Source: Ferrovaceae bacterium
Lineage (GTDB): Bacteria > Pseudomonadota > Gammaproteobacteria > Burkholderiales > Ferrovaceae
Direction of reading: 5' to 3'
Assembly (NCBI GenBank): GCA_027449685.1
Contig: DAIDLC010000001.1
Span: 219,353 to 283,352 of the forward strand
DNA length: 64,000 nt
The notes under the pieces are model-generated. The model made no database searches, was not told the DNA's origin, and worked only from the letters and a program-made list of their open reading frames with translations. The stretch's first letter is position 1. The number at the start of each line of letters is the position of its first letter. The position numbers were made by a program, and so were the translations under genes. Below are positions 35,189-44,325 of this stretch, in pieces.

Positions 35189-36115
35189 ATGGTTCATACG
35201 GCAATCGTTACCCATTCGCTCTCCATGCGGCATGACATGGGCGAGTTTCATCCGGAAAGCCCGCGTCGTCTGGATGCCATCAATGATCGTCTCATCGCCA
35301 GTGGACTCATGCCCTATTTGCTGCACTACGAAGCCGATCCCGTGCAGCGACGCCACCTGGAGCGCGTCCATTCGCCCACTCACGTGGAAAACCTGCTATC
35401 TGTTGCACCGCACCACGGTATTGTACATCTTGATCCGGATACTGCAATGAATCCTTACACCGTGCCGGCAGCCCTGGGTGCCGCTGGTGCGGGCACGCTG
35501 GCGGTGGACCTGGTATTGAAGGGCCAGGTACAAAACGCCTTTTGTGCCGTTCGTCCTCCCGGACATCATGCCGAAAGGGAGCGTGCCATGGGATTCTGTT
35601 TTTTTAACACCGTGGCGGTGGCCGCCCTGTGGGCGCTGGAACATCATGGTCTGGAGCGCGTGGCCATTCTCGATTTCGATGTGCACCATGGTAACGGCAC
35701 GGAAAATATTTTTTATGATGATCCGCGCGTATTGTTTTGCTCCACCTTTCAGCACCCCTTTTATCCCTATCAAGGCGCCGAGACCATCAGCAATCACATT
35801 CTCAATCTGCCCTTGCAGGCCGGTTCGGACGGTGCCGTGTTTCGCCAGGTATTGCAGCAGCATTGCCTGCCTGCGTTCGATGCCTTTGCGCCTCAGCTGG
35901 TGTTGATTTCGGCGGGTTTTGATGCGCATCGGGAAGACCCGCTGGCAGAATTGCGGCTGGTGGAGTCGGACTTTGCCTGGGCAACGCAACAAATGGTCCA
36001 TCTGGCCCAGCGTCACTGTGGTGGAGCCCTGGTGTCAACGCTGGAAGGGGGCTACAACACTAACGCCTTGGGCCGTTGTGTGACCGAGCACGTGCGCGAA
36101 TTGGCTGGCCTTTAA
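35189..36115 (+). CDS. Histone deacetylase family protein (class II HDAC-like amidohydrolase)
   Basis: The 308-residue protein carries HDAC hallmarks: MGEFHPESPRRL, RPPGHHAERERAMGFCFFN (active-site His pair), ILDFDVHHGNGTENIF (zinc ligands), SAGFDAHREDPLAEL and LEGGYNTNAL. Bacterial relatives deacetylate acetylated polyamines, proteins or acetoin-type compounds; the substrate here is unknown. It sits divergent from the lysine acetyltransferase-like gene, so the pair could act in opposite directions on lysine acetylation (inference). ATG 35189 gives the family N-terminus; the upstream open frame is not conserved in character. Confidence 0.88.
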   Translation: MVHTAIVTHSLSMRHDMGEFHPESPRRLDAINDRLIASGLMPYLLHYEADPVQRRHLERVHSPTHVENLLSVAPHHGIVHLDPDTAMNPYTVPAALGAAGAGTLAVDLVLKGQVQNAFCAVRPPGHHAERERAMGFCFFNTVAVAALWALEHHGLERVAILDFDVHHGNGTENIFYDDPRVLFCSTFQHPFYPYQGAETISNHILNLPLQAGSDGAVFRQVLQQHCLPAFDAFAPQLVLISAGFDAHREDPLAELRLVESDFAWATQQMVHLAQRHCGGALVSTLEGGYNTNALGRCVTEHVRELAGL

Positions 36116-36266
36116 GCGGTAGCCACAGGCATAGCTGCAAGCCCAGAACGCAACCGGCTCGTGCCCAGCAGGAATCCATAATCAGGCCTCTGAGGGTCTG
36201 AGGGGTGGCTTGGCATCGATTGGCGTCGGTCTGGGCAAGCGGGAGCAGATCTGTAGTTCCCGACAT

Positions 36267-36647
36267 TCAGGGAATGATCAGGGCCGCTACCACCTGACGA
36301 TCTTCGCTCGCAAGTACCGTGTAGGTTCGACAGGCTGCGGCCGTATCCATGCATTCCACGCCGATTCCCGCTTCCAGAAGGGGGTGGGTCAATGCGGGGG
36401 AGGGAAAACGAAACACGGAACCCGTACCCAGCAATACGAGCTCTGGTTGCAGCACCAATAATTGTGCGAAGTGATCGGCAGTCAGGCGCTCAAAACTCTC
36501 GGCCCAAACGCGCAGACTACGGGTGGGCGAAACCACCAGGCTTTTGTCGATTCGCTCGCCATTGAGGATGACAAATCCTGGTCCGTGACCGGTGATGGCT
36601 TGCGCACTATCGGCATGATGATGGATCAGTTTCAAGGCATGCTCCAA
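36267..36647 (-). CDS. Mth938-like domain (DUF498) protein
   Basis: The 126-residue protein shows the Mth938/NDUFAF3-like pattern: SLVVSPTRSLRVW, LLVLQPELVLLGTGS, GIGVECMDTAAACRTYTVLASEDRQVVAALI. The family fold is known and some members help assemble respiratory complex I in eukaryotes, but bacterial function is undefined. It is transcribed on its own, divergent from alaC, with 45 bp between the starts. The 36116-36266 gap downstream holds nothing recognisable. Confidence 0.85.
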   Translation of the reverse strand: MEHALKLIHHHADSAQAITGHGPGFVILNGERIDKSLVVSPTRSLRVWAESFERLTADHFAQLLVLQPELVLLGTGSVFRFPSPALTHPLLEAGIGVECMDTAAACRTYTVLASEDRQVVAALIIP

Positions 36648-36692
36648 ATCAGTTAAAATAACCCTTTATCAAGATGAGACTTTCTCGCAGCC

Positions 36693-37877
36693 ATGCCCGA
36701 TTTTCCCAGAATCAAGCGCTTACCCCCCTACGTGTTCAATATTACCGGAGAACTCAAATCGGCGGCCAGGCGCCGTGGCGAGGATATCATCGATTTCGGG
36801 ATGGGTAACCCGGATCAACCCACCCCTCAGCATATCGTCGACAAGCTGGTGGAAGCTGCACAACGCAATGATACCCATGGTTACTCGCTCTCCAAAGGCA
36901 TTCCGCGGGTGCGCCGAGCCATTTGCAACTGGTATCAACAGCGCTTTGGGGTGGAACTCGACCCGGAAACCGAAGCCATTTTTACCATTGGCTCCAAGGA
37001 AGGGATTGCCCACTTGATGCTGGCGGTGCTGGATACCGGCGACATGGTTCTGGTTCCCAACCCCAGCTATCCCATCCACATTTATGGGCCGGTCATTGCC
37101 GGGGCAGATATCCGGCATATCAGCATGATTCCGGGCGTGGATTTTTTTGAGGAACTGGAAAAGGGACTGCGTGGTTCCTGGCCGCGCCCCAAGTTGTTGA
37201 TCCTCAACTTCCCCAGCAACCCCACCACGCAATGTGTGGATTTGCCCTTTTTTGAACGCATTATCGCCATTGCCCGGGAATATGGCATTTATGTGGTGCA
37301 TGACCTGGCTTACGCCGATATCGTCTACGATGGCTACAAGGCCCCTTCCATTCTGCAGGTTCCCGGAGCCAAGGACGTGGCCGTGGAGTTCTTTACCCTG
37401 TCAAAAAGCTACAGCATGGCCGGTTGGCGCGTGGGATTCATGGTGGGCAACGCCGATCTCGTGGCGGCTTTGGGGCGCATGAAAAGCTACCATGATTACG
37501 GCACCTTCACCCCCATTCAAGTGGCCTCCATCGTGGCGTTGGAAGGCCCCCAGGACTGTGTGGAAACCATCCGCTCCACCTATCAAAAGCGCCGGGACGT
37601 GATGGTGCAGGGATTGCACAACCTGGGCTGGATGGTGGAAAACCCCAAGGCCACCATGTATGTTTGGGCTAAAATTCCCGAGGTATACAAAGCCATGGGC
37701 TCCCTGGAGTTTGCCAAAAAATTGTTGAAAGAGGCGCATACCGCGGTTTCTCCGGGGATTGGCTTTGGCGAATTGGGAGATGACCATGTGCGTTTTTCAT
37801 TAATCGAAAACGAAGCCCGAACCCGTCAGGCCATTCGCGGCCTGCGGGACATGTTTCGGAAGGATGGTTTGCTATGA
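36693..37877 (+). CDS. alaC: Alanine transaminase-type PLP aminotransferase
   Basis: The 394-residue class I aminotransferase shows [12 protein letters not shown], the substrate-side [35 protein letters not shown] and [17 protein letters not shown], whose Ser-Lys (about K237) forms the Schiff base with PLP. It matches the AlaC group, which makes alanine from pyruvate and glutamate. It overlaps hom by four bases; in betaproteobacteria this alaC-hom-thrC order is common. Confidence 0.92.
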   Translation: MPDFPRIKRLPPYVFNITGELKSAARRRGEDIIDFGMGNPDQPTPQHIVDKLVEAAQRNDTHGYSLSKGIPRVRRAICNWYQQRFGVELDPETEAIFTIGSKEGIAHLMLAVLDTGDMVLVPNPSYPIHIYGPVIAGADIRHISMIPGVDFFEELEKGLRGSWPRPKLLILNFPSNPTTQCVDLPFFERIIAIAREYGIYVVHDLAYADIVYDGYKAPSILQVPGAKDVAVEFFTLSKSYSMAGWRVGFMVGNADLVAALGRMKSYHDYGTFTPIQVASIVALEGPQDCVETIRSTYQKRRDVMVQGLHNLGWMVENPKATMYVWAKIPEVYKAMGSLEFAKKLLKEAHTAVSPGIGFGELGDDHVRFSLIENEARTRQAIRGLRDMFRKDGLL

Positions 37878-39193
37878 CACCCATTCGTGTGGGGTTGTTG
37901 GGTTTGGGCGTGGTCGGCGGGGGAACCTGGACGATTCTGGAGCGCAATCGGGAAGAAATCGCCCGTCGAGCGGGTCGCGAAATTCATGTGACTTGCGCCG
38001 CCGTGCGCCCCCAGGATCTGGAAAAGGCGAAGGCCAAAACGGGAGGGCGCATCACTCTGTACACGGACCCCTTGCAGGTGGTGCAGAACCCCGAGGTGGA
38101 TATCGTGGCCGAGTTGATGGGAGGCGTTCATCCCGCGCTGGAACTGGTGCTGGAAGCCATTGCCCAAGGCAAACATGTGGTTACCGCCAACAAGGCCTTG
38201 CTGGCTTTGCAAGGGAACGACATCTTCAAGGCAGCGCGTACTCGGGGGGTCATGGTTGGTTTCGAGGCTGCTGTGGCTGGTGGCATTCCCATCATCAAGG
38301 CCTTACGGGAGGGTTTGACCGCCAATCGTATCGAGTGGATTGCGGGGATCATCAACGGTACCAGCAATTTCATTCTGACCAACATGCGCGACCGGGGGGA
38401 AAGTTTTGCATCAGCCCTCAGTCAGGCGCAAGCCTTGGGCTATGCCGAAGCCGACCCCACCTTCGATATCGAAGGGATCGATGCGGCGCATAAACTGACC
38501 ATCATGGCGGCCATTGCTTTTGGGATTCCCATGCAGTTTGAACGCGCCTACACCGAAGGCATTTCCCGCCTGACCGCACAGGACATTCAATACGCCCAGG
38601 AATTTGGCTATCGCATCAAATTGCTGGGCATTACCCGGCGCACGCCCCGTGGTATCGAATTGCGCGTTCATCCCACGCTAATCCCAGAAAAACGCCTCAT
38701 CGCCAATGTGGATGGCGTCATGAACGCCGTGCTGGTGAAGGGTGACGCCGTGGGAACCACCCTGTATTACGGCGCCGGTGCGGGTGCCGAACCCACGGGG
38801 TCGGCGGTGATTGCCGATCTGGTGGACATGACCCGCATGGCGAGTGCCGAACCAGGACATCATGTGCCCCATTTGTCCTTTCAGCACGATCAAATGCACG
38901 ATGACCAGGTCATGCCGGTATCCGAGATCGCGTCTTCATATTATTTGCGCATGAGCGCCGTGGATCGGCCGGGCGTGCTGGCCGAGGTGACACGCATTTT
39001 GGCGGACCTGGGTATCTCCATCGAGGCCATGCTGCAACGTGAGCCTCCTGCCGGAGAACAGCGGGTAGATGTCATCATGCTCACCCATAGTACTCTGGAG
39101 CGCCACATCGATCAGGCCATTGCCCAGATCGAAGCCCTGCAGTCCATTGCGGGACCAGTCACCCGGATCCGCATGGAATCCTTGAGTGCCTGA
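37874..39193 (+). CDS. hom: Homoserine dehydrogenase
   Basis: The 439-residue enzyme reduces aspartate semialdehyde to homoserine. It has NAD(P) motif [14 protein letters not shown], the catalytic core ([58 protein letters not shown]) and a C-terminal ACT domain (about 355-430, [21 protein letters not shown]) for threonine feedback. It lies between alaC (ATGA overlap) and thrC. No aspartokinase domain is fused. Confidence 0.96.
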   Translation: MTPIRVGLLGLGVVGGGTWTILERNREEIARRAGREIHVTCAAVRPQDLEKAKAKTGGRITLYTDPLQVVQNPEVDIVAELMGGVHPALELVLEAIAQGKHVVTANKALLALQGNDIFKAARTRGVMVGFEAAVAGGIPIIKALREGLTANRIEWIAGIINGTSNFILTNMRDRGESFASALSQAQALGYAEADPTFDIEGIDAAHKLTIMAAIAFGIPMQFERAYTEGISRLTAQDIQYAQEFGYRIKLLGITRRTPRGIELRVHPTLIPEKRLIANVDGVMNAVLVKGDAVGTTLYYGAGAGAEPTGSAVIADLVDMTRMASAEPGHHVPHLSFQHDQMHDDQVMPVSEIASSYYLRMSAVDRPGVLAEVTRILADLGISIEAMLQREPPAGEQRVDVIMLTHSTLERHIDQAIAQIEALQSIAGPVTRIRMESLSA

Positions 39194-39252
39194 CTCTTTC
39201 CCATTTTCCAATGGCCATCGCGTTGGCCTCTACTTCACATGACCAGGACATC

Positions 39253-40371
39253 ATGACCCACTATCAAGGCTTGATTCACCGTTATCGACACCGCCTTCCG
39301 GTTACCGAATCCACCCCCATCGTGACCTTGAACGAGGGCAACACCCCGCTCATCGAGTTGCTCAATCTGCCCCAAAAAATCGGATTCGACGGTCGCCTTC
39401 TGGTGAAATTCGAGGGCCTCAATCCCACCGGCTCTTTCAAGGATCGAGGCATGACCATGGCGGTGACCAAGGCGGTGGAAGCGGGCTCCAGAGCCATCAT
39501 TTGTGCCTCCACCGGAAACACCTCTGCAGCGGCAGCAGCCTACGCCGCCCGGGCCGGCATCACCAGCTTCGTGCTGATTCCCGACGGCAAAATCGCCCTG
39601 GGAAAATTGGCCCAGGCCATGATGCACGGGGCTGTGGTGTTGCAAATCCAGGGTAATTTTGATGATGGTATGCGCCTGGTGCAGGAAATTTCCAGCGAGC
39701 TACCCATTGCCTTGGTCAACTCGGTCAACCCCTATCGTCTGCAGGGTCAAAAAACCATTGCCTTCGAAATCATCGAGGCCTTGGGCCAGGCCCCGGATTA
39801 TCACGTGCTTCCCGTGGGTAACGCTGGCAATATCAGCGCTCACTGGATGGGTTACTGCGAGTCCACGGGGCAGGAAACGGCCGCTTGTGGGCATTGCCAG
39901 GGGCATTGTCCGTATCATCCCAAGCAACCCTTGGCCACGCAACGCCCCATCATGCTGGGTTATCAGGCGTCGGGAGCGGCCCCGTTCCTGCGCGGTGGAC
40001 CCGTGTCCAACCCTGACACCATCGCCACAGCCATCCGGATTGGCAATCCCATGTCCTGGCCTTTGGCCTGGGCCGCCGTGCGGGAATCCGGAGGCTGGTT
40101 TGACGAATGTTCCGATCCGGAAATTCTGGAGGCACAGCGTTTGCTGGCGCAGACGGAAGGGGTGTTTTGCGAGCCGTCTTCCGCCACTTCGCTGGCCGGA
40201 TTCATGAAAGATGTCAAAGGTGGCCGGATTCGTAGCGGGGCCACGGTGGTGGCCACGCTGACCGGTCATGGGCTGAAAGATCCCGACACAGCCATTGGGC
40301 AATGCGTTCAGCCCCATCGGGTGGCGGCCGAGCGCAGCGCCATCGCGGCGATTATCGAGCGCTCCTTGTAA
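39253..40371 (+). CDS. thrC: Threonine synthase with a Cys/His-rich insert
   Basis: The 372-residue PLP enzyme converts O-phosphohomoserine to threonine. Family marks: [23 protein letters not shown] (PLP lysine K63), [44 protein letters not shown] and [14 protein letters not shown]. Between the last two, about residues 202-230, an insertion holds [11 protein letters not shown], a C-C-C-H/C arrangement that could bind zinc and is absent from the threonine synthases I know. ATG 39253 has AGGA upstream. A longer in-frame start at 39211 exists. Confidence 0.94.
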   Translation: MTHYQGLIHRYRHRLPVTESTPIVTLNEGNTPLIELLNLPQKIGFDGRLLVKFEGLNPTGSFKDRGMTMAVTKAVEAGSRAIICASTGNTSAAAAAYAARAGITSFVLIPDGKIALGKLAQAMMHGAVVLQIQGNFDDGMRLVQEISSELPIALVNSVNPYRLQGQKTIAFEIIEALGQAPDYHVLPVGNAGNISAHWMGYCESTGQETAACGHCQGHCPYHPKQPLATQRPIMLGYQASGAAPFLRGGPVSNPDTIATAIRIGNPMSWPLAWAAVRESGGWFDECSDPEILEAQRLLAQTEGVFCEPSSATSLAGFMKDVKGGRIRSGATVVATLTGHGLKDPDTAIGQCVQPHRVAAERSAIAAIIERSL

Positions 40372-40545
40372 AAGCCCCCTGGCAATCTCTTCCTACGGCG
40401 CGCCCTGGGGGGCGGTATCCAGGGTATTGGTACGCGCGCCGAAGCGCGCCCTGATGGGCTTGGGTGAGAGCGTAATAAACGGCCCTTCCGGCCGCCAGAC
40501 GCTTGGAAGAACCACAGGAAGACAGAAGGTGTTTCCTGAGAGTAC

Positions 40546-41403
40546 TTACTCGTCGTCGGGGGAGGGCGGCGGATGCCCGTCGTAGATTTGATTGCGGCGC
40601 CGCGCTAAATAGGCATCGCGCAGAAAAGCATAAGGATCCAGAGCAGCCGTATCCAGCAGGTTGGTGGCGGCCAGCAGGTTGGTTCGGGTATTGAGCGCCT
40701 CGAAGGCGTACACCTCGGTGTCCTTGGTCAGCGTGGTGTGCATGTTGGCGTAGAGGGATTCCGGATAGTCTCCCACCAGGCCCAGAGTATCGCGCACGGT
40801 GCTGGGACCTAAAAACGGTAATACCAGGTAAGTACTATCACTCCATCCCCAAACCGCCATGGTTTGGCCAAAGTCTTCCCGGTGCCGGGGCAATCCTGAC
40901 GGGGTAGCCACGTCGATCAAACCCAGCAAACCCACCGTGCTGTTGATCATGAAGCGTTCGCCATCGGCCAGACCCTGAGTTCCCTTGCCCTGAAACAAAT
41001 CATTGAACACGGTGGCCAGGTCTGAAATGTTATTGAAGAAGTTGGTGACACCCGTGCGAAAAAAATCCGGGGTTATGGCGCGGTAGCCTTGGGCTACGGG
41101 CTTTACCAGGTTCTGGTCTACCTCTTCGTTGATGTGGTACATGGTGCGGTTGTAGGACTCCAGCGGGTCCTTGGGATCGGCTGTCCCGTTGGGTAATGTG
41201 GCGCAACCGGCCAGTAGCGCAAGGAGTGGCGGGGACACGAGCCTCCCGAAGAACTTTTTGAGTCCCAATTCGCGCCAGGGCAATCGCCAGGCAGTGGCGA
41301 GAGAGCGCGGCGTGTTGGGGCGCGCAGTCAGCCCGATACGGGCCCAGCCGGAACAGGAAAGGCGATGGACAGCAATGCGAGCAAACATGGATGATGCGGG
41401 CAT
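40546..41403 (-). CDS. mlaA: MlaA (VacJ) family lipoprotein
   Basis: The mature part (from the Cys in LLALLAGC, about residue 67) is a full MlaA: DPLESYNRTMYHINEEVDQNLVKPVAQGYRAI, FFNNISDLATVFNDLFQGK, RFMINSTVGLLGLIDVA and FLGPSTVRDTLGLV. MlaA sits in the outer membrane and starts retrograde phospholipid transport that keeps the outer leaflet clean. The signal is preceded by an improbably long tail if ATG 41403 is used; a TTG at 41268 (LGLKKFFGRLVSPPLL) would give a normal lipoprotein signal. The other mla genes are not in the window. Confidence 0.88.
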   Translation of the reverse strand: MPASSMFARIAVHRLSCSGWARIGLTARPNTPRSLATAWRLPWRELGLKKFFGRLVSPPLLALLAGCATLPNGTADPKDPLESYNRTMYHINEEVDQNLVKPVAQGYRAITPDFFRTGVTNFFNNISDLATVFNDLFQGKGTQGLADGERFMINSTVGLLGLIDVATPSGLPRHREDFGQTMAVWGWSDSTYLVLPFLGPSTVRDTLGLVGDYPESLYANMHTTLTKDTEVYAFEALNTRTNLLAATNLLDTAALDPYAFLRDAYLARRRNQIYDGHPPPSPDDE

Positions 41404-41517
41404 GGAAGCGGGTGGGTGGTTTTTACAGCCCGTGAGTATACCTCAATCCCCGGTACTTGTTTTTTCTGAGACCGCCCCCATGTCACAACCATCTACGATG
41501 ACTTGACAGGATGCGCC

Positions 41518-44097
41518 ATGCGATTTGACAAAATGACCACTCGTTTTCAAGAGGCCTTTGCGGATGGCCAGAGCCTTGCCCTGGGGCAGGATAACAGTGC
41601 CCTGGAACCGGTGCACTTGCTGCTGGCCTTACTGGGGCAGGCGGATGGCTCCACCACAGCCTTGCTGACGCGCGCCGATGTTCAGGTGGCAGCGCTCAAA
41701 CAGTCCCTGACGGGGCTGCTGGAGCGGCTTCCCAAACTGGATAATCCCGGTGGCGAGCTGGCTGTGTCGCGGGATTTGAACAATCTGCTCAACCTCACAG
41801 AACGCGAAGCGCAAAAACGCAACGATCAGTTCATCGCCTCCGAATTATTCTTGCTGGTTTTGAGTGACGACAAGGGTGAAACCGGCCGCCTGTTCCGTCA
41901 GCATGGCGCCCAGCGGGCCCGCCTGGAAGTGGCCATTGCCGCCATGCGCGGTGGGGCATCCGTCAATGATCCGGCGGGCGAAGCACAGCGCGAGGCGTTG
42001 CAAAAATACACGCTGGATTTGACCGAGCGGGCCCGTTTGGGAAAACTGGACCCCGTCATTGGTCGCGACGACGAGATCCGGCGTGTCATCCAGATTCTGC
42101 AGCGGCGCACCAAAAACAATCCGGTGCTGATTGGCGAGCCGGGTGTGGGCAAAACCGCCATCGTGGAAGGATTGGCTCAGCGCATCATCAATGACGAGGT
42201 GCCCGAATCCTTGCGCCACAAACGCGTGCTGGTTCTCGACATGGCAGCCCTGTTGGCCGGGGCCAAATATCGGGGAGAGTTTGAAGAGCGGCTCAAGGCC
42301 GTTCTCAAGGAATTGTCCCAGGAACAGGGGCGTATCATCGTCTTCATCGATGAGTTGCACATCATGGTGGGGGCCGGCAAGGCCGAAGGGGCCATGGATG
42401 CCGGCAACATGCTCAAACCGGCTTTGGCCCGGGGCGAGTTGCACTGCGTGGGGGCCACCACGCTGGATGAATACCGCAAATATATCGAAAAAGATGCGGC
42501 CCTGGAGCGACGCTTTCAGAAGGTGTTGGTGGGCGAACCCACGGTGGAGGACACCATTGCCATTTTACGAGGTCTGAAAGAAAAATATGAACTCCATCAT
42601 GGTGTGGAGATTACTGACCCGGCCATCGTGGCAGCAGCTGAATTGTCGCAACGCTACATCACCGACCGTTTCTTGCCGGATAAGGCCATCGATCTCATGG
42701 ATGAAGCCGCGGCCCGGATCAAGATGGAAATCGACTCCAAACCCGAGTCCATGGACAAATTGTTTCGTCGTTTGATTCAGCTGAAAATCGAACGCGAAGC
42801 CGTGCGCAAGGAGACGGATGAGGCCTCGCAAAAACGCCTGGGGTTGCTGGAAGAAGAAATCCAGCGCCTGGAAGTGGAGTACGCCGATCTGGAAGAAATC
42901 TGGAAGTCTGAAAAGGCGCAAGTCCAGGGCACTCAGCACATCAAGGAAGAACTGGACAAGGTTCGGGTGGAAATGGAATTGGCCCAGCGTCGGGGTGATT
43001 TGCAGAAGGCCTCCGAGCTCAAGTATGCACGCATCCCGCAACTGGAGTCGCAATTGCAGCAAAGCGATGCGGCGGCTGGTCAGCCCCGGTCCAACCAGTT
43101 ATTGCGCACCCAGGTGGGGGCCGAAGAAATTGCCGAGGTGGTGTCACGGGCCACGGGGATACCGGTATCGCGCATGATGCAAGGCGAACGGGAAAAGCTG
43201 GTCAACATGGAATCCTATCTGCATCAGCGCGTGGTGGGGCAGGACGAAGCCGTGCGCCTGGTGAGCGATGCCATTCGGCGTTCCCGGGCCGGGTTGAGTG
43301 ATCCGCATCGTCCCTATGGGTCGTTTTTATTCCTGGGCCCCACCGGCGTGGGTAAAACTGAATTGTGCAAGACTTTGGCCGAGTTCCTGTTCGATTCCCC
43401 CGAACACATGATTCGCATCGATATGTCCGAGTTCATGGAAAAGCATTCTGTGGCCCGCCTGATCGGTGCCCCTCCCGGATATGTGGGGTATGAGGAGGGC
43501 GGCTATCTCACCGAGGCGGTGCGTCGCAAACCCTATGCAGTGATCCTGCTGGATGAAGTGGAGAAGGCTCACCCGGATGTGTTCAATGTATTGCTGCAGG
43601 TGCTGGATGACGGGCGCATGACGGATGGGCAGGGACGCACGGTGGACTTTCGCAATACCGTCATCGTGATGACCTCCAATCTGGGTTCGCAAATGATTCA
43701 GCAAATGACTGGGGATGATGCTGCCGTGATCAAACTGGCCGTCATGGCCGAGGTCAAAATGCATTTTCGTCCCGAATTCGTCAACCGCATCGACGAAATC
43801 GTGGTCTTTCATGCCCTGGGGCTGGAACAGGTGCGCTCGATTGCGCGCATTCAACTGCAGCATTTGGCGGCGCGACTGGAACGCATGGATTTGACCTTGC
43901 AGGTGGAGGAAAATGCCCTGGATAAATTATCGGAAACCGGCTTTGACCCTGTCTATGGCGCACGTCCTCTCAAACGGGCCATACAGTCCGAAATTGAAAA
44001 CCCCCTGGCCAAGCTCCTTCTGGAGGGGAAATTTCTCCCCAAACAACGGATTGTGGTGGATGTTGTCCAAGGGCGCATGAGCTTCACGGCTTCTTGA
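41518..44097 (+). CDS. clpB: ATP-dependent disaggregase chaperone ClpB
   Basis: The 859-residue protein has the N-terminal Clp repeat domain ([23 protein letters not shown]), nucleotide-binding domain 1 with GEPGVGKT (about 205), the middle coiled-coil propeller (about 400-525, many Lys/Glu/Arg, [16 protein letters not shown]) and domain 2 with [12 protein letters not shown] (about 607). With DnaK it dissolves protein aggregates after heat stress. ATG 41518 has ACAGGA upstream. It is convergent-free and transcribed alone. Confidence 0.97.
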   Translation: MRFDKMTTRFQEAFADGQSLALGQDNSALEPVHLLLALLGQADGSTTALLTRADVQVAALKQSLTGLLERLPKLDNPGGELAVSRDLNNLLNLTEREAQKRNDQFIASELFLLVLSDDKGETGRLFRQHGAQRARLEVAIAAMRGGASVNDPAGEAQREALQKYTLDLTERARLGKLDPVIGRDDEIRRVIQILQRRTKNNPVLIGEPGVGKTAIVEGLAQRIINDEVPESLRHKRVLVLDMAALLAGAKYRGEFEERLKAVLKELSQEQGRIIVFIDELHIMVGAGKAEGAMDAGNMLKPALARGELHCVGATTLDEYRKYIEKDAALERRFQKVLVGEPTVEDTIAILRGLKEKYELHHGVEITDPAIVAAAELSQRYITDRFLPDKAIDLMDEAAARIKMEIDSKPESMDKLFRRLIQLKIEREAVRKETDEASQKRLGLLEEEIQRLEVEYADLEEIWKSEKAQVQGTQHIKEELDKVRVEMELAQRRGDLQKASELKYARIPQLESQLQQSDAAAGQPRSNQLLRTQVGAEEIAEVVSRATGIPVSRMMQGEREKLVNMESYLHQRVVGQDEAVRLVSDAIRRSRAGLSDPHRPYGSFLFLGPTGVGKTELCKTLAEFLFDSPEHMIRIDMSEFMEKHSVARLIGAPPGYVGYEEGGYLTEAVRRKPYAVILLDEVEKAHPDVFNVLLQVLDDGRMTDGQGRTVDFRNTVIVMTSNLGSQMIQQMTGDDAAVIKLAVMAEVKMHFRPEFVNRIDEIVVFHALGLEQVRSIARIQLQHLAARLERMDLTLQVEENALDKLSETGFDPVYGARPLKRAIQSEIENPLAKLLLEGKFLPKQRIVVDVVQGRMSFTAS

Positions 44098-44325
44098 GGG
44101 CTGTTTGCCTGGCGGGGGGTGGTTGCGGCGTACCGGGCGGGTGTACATTTCGGGTTGACAAGGCCAAGAGCCGAGACGGAGAATAGCGGCTTTCGAGTGC
44201 GCACAGGTGTTCCATCTTGGATGGCTCTAGTCTACAGCAGTACATTTTTCCGTCAATCCGAAATCTCCTGTCATGACAGTGTAATGTTGCTGTGACTCAA
44301 TTCCGGATTACGGCGTTGAGGGTTT
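44098..44325. promoter_or_regulatory. Region between clpB and mgtA with a 12-bp palindrome
   Basis: This 228-bp stretch holds no gene and should carry the mgtA promoter or leader. CTGTCATGACAG at 44268-44279 is a perfect palindrome 46 bp before the mgtA start, a possible operator. No known Mg-sensing riboswitch could be recognised by eye. Confidence 0.4.

Noticed and set aside
40403..40424. Terminator after thrC (CCCTGG/CCAGGG)
   Set aside because: Only a 6-bp stem with no following T-run; left as a featureless GC-rich gap between thrC and mlaA.
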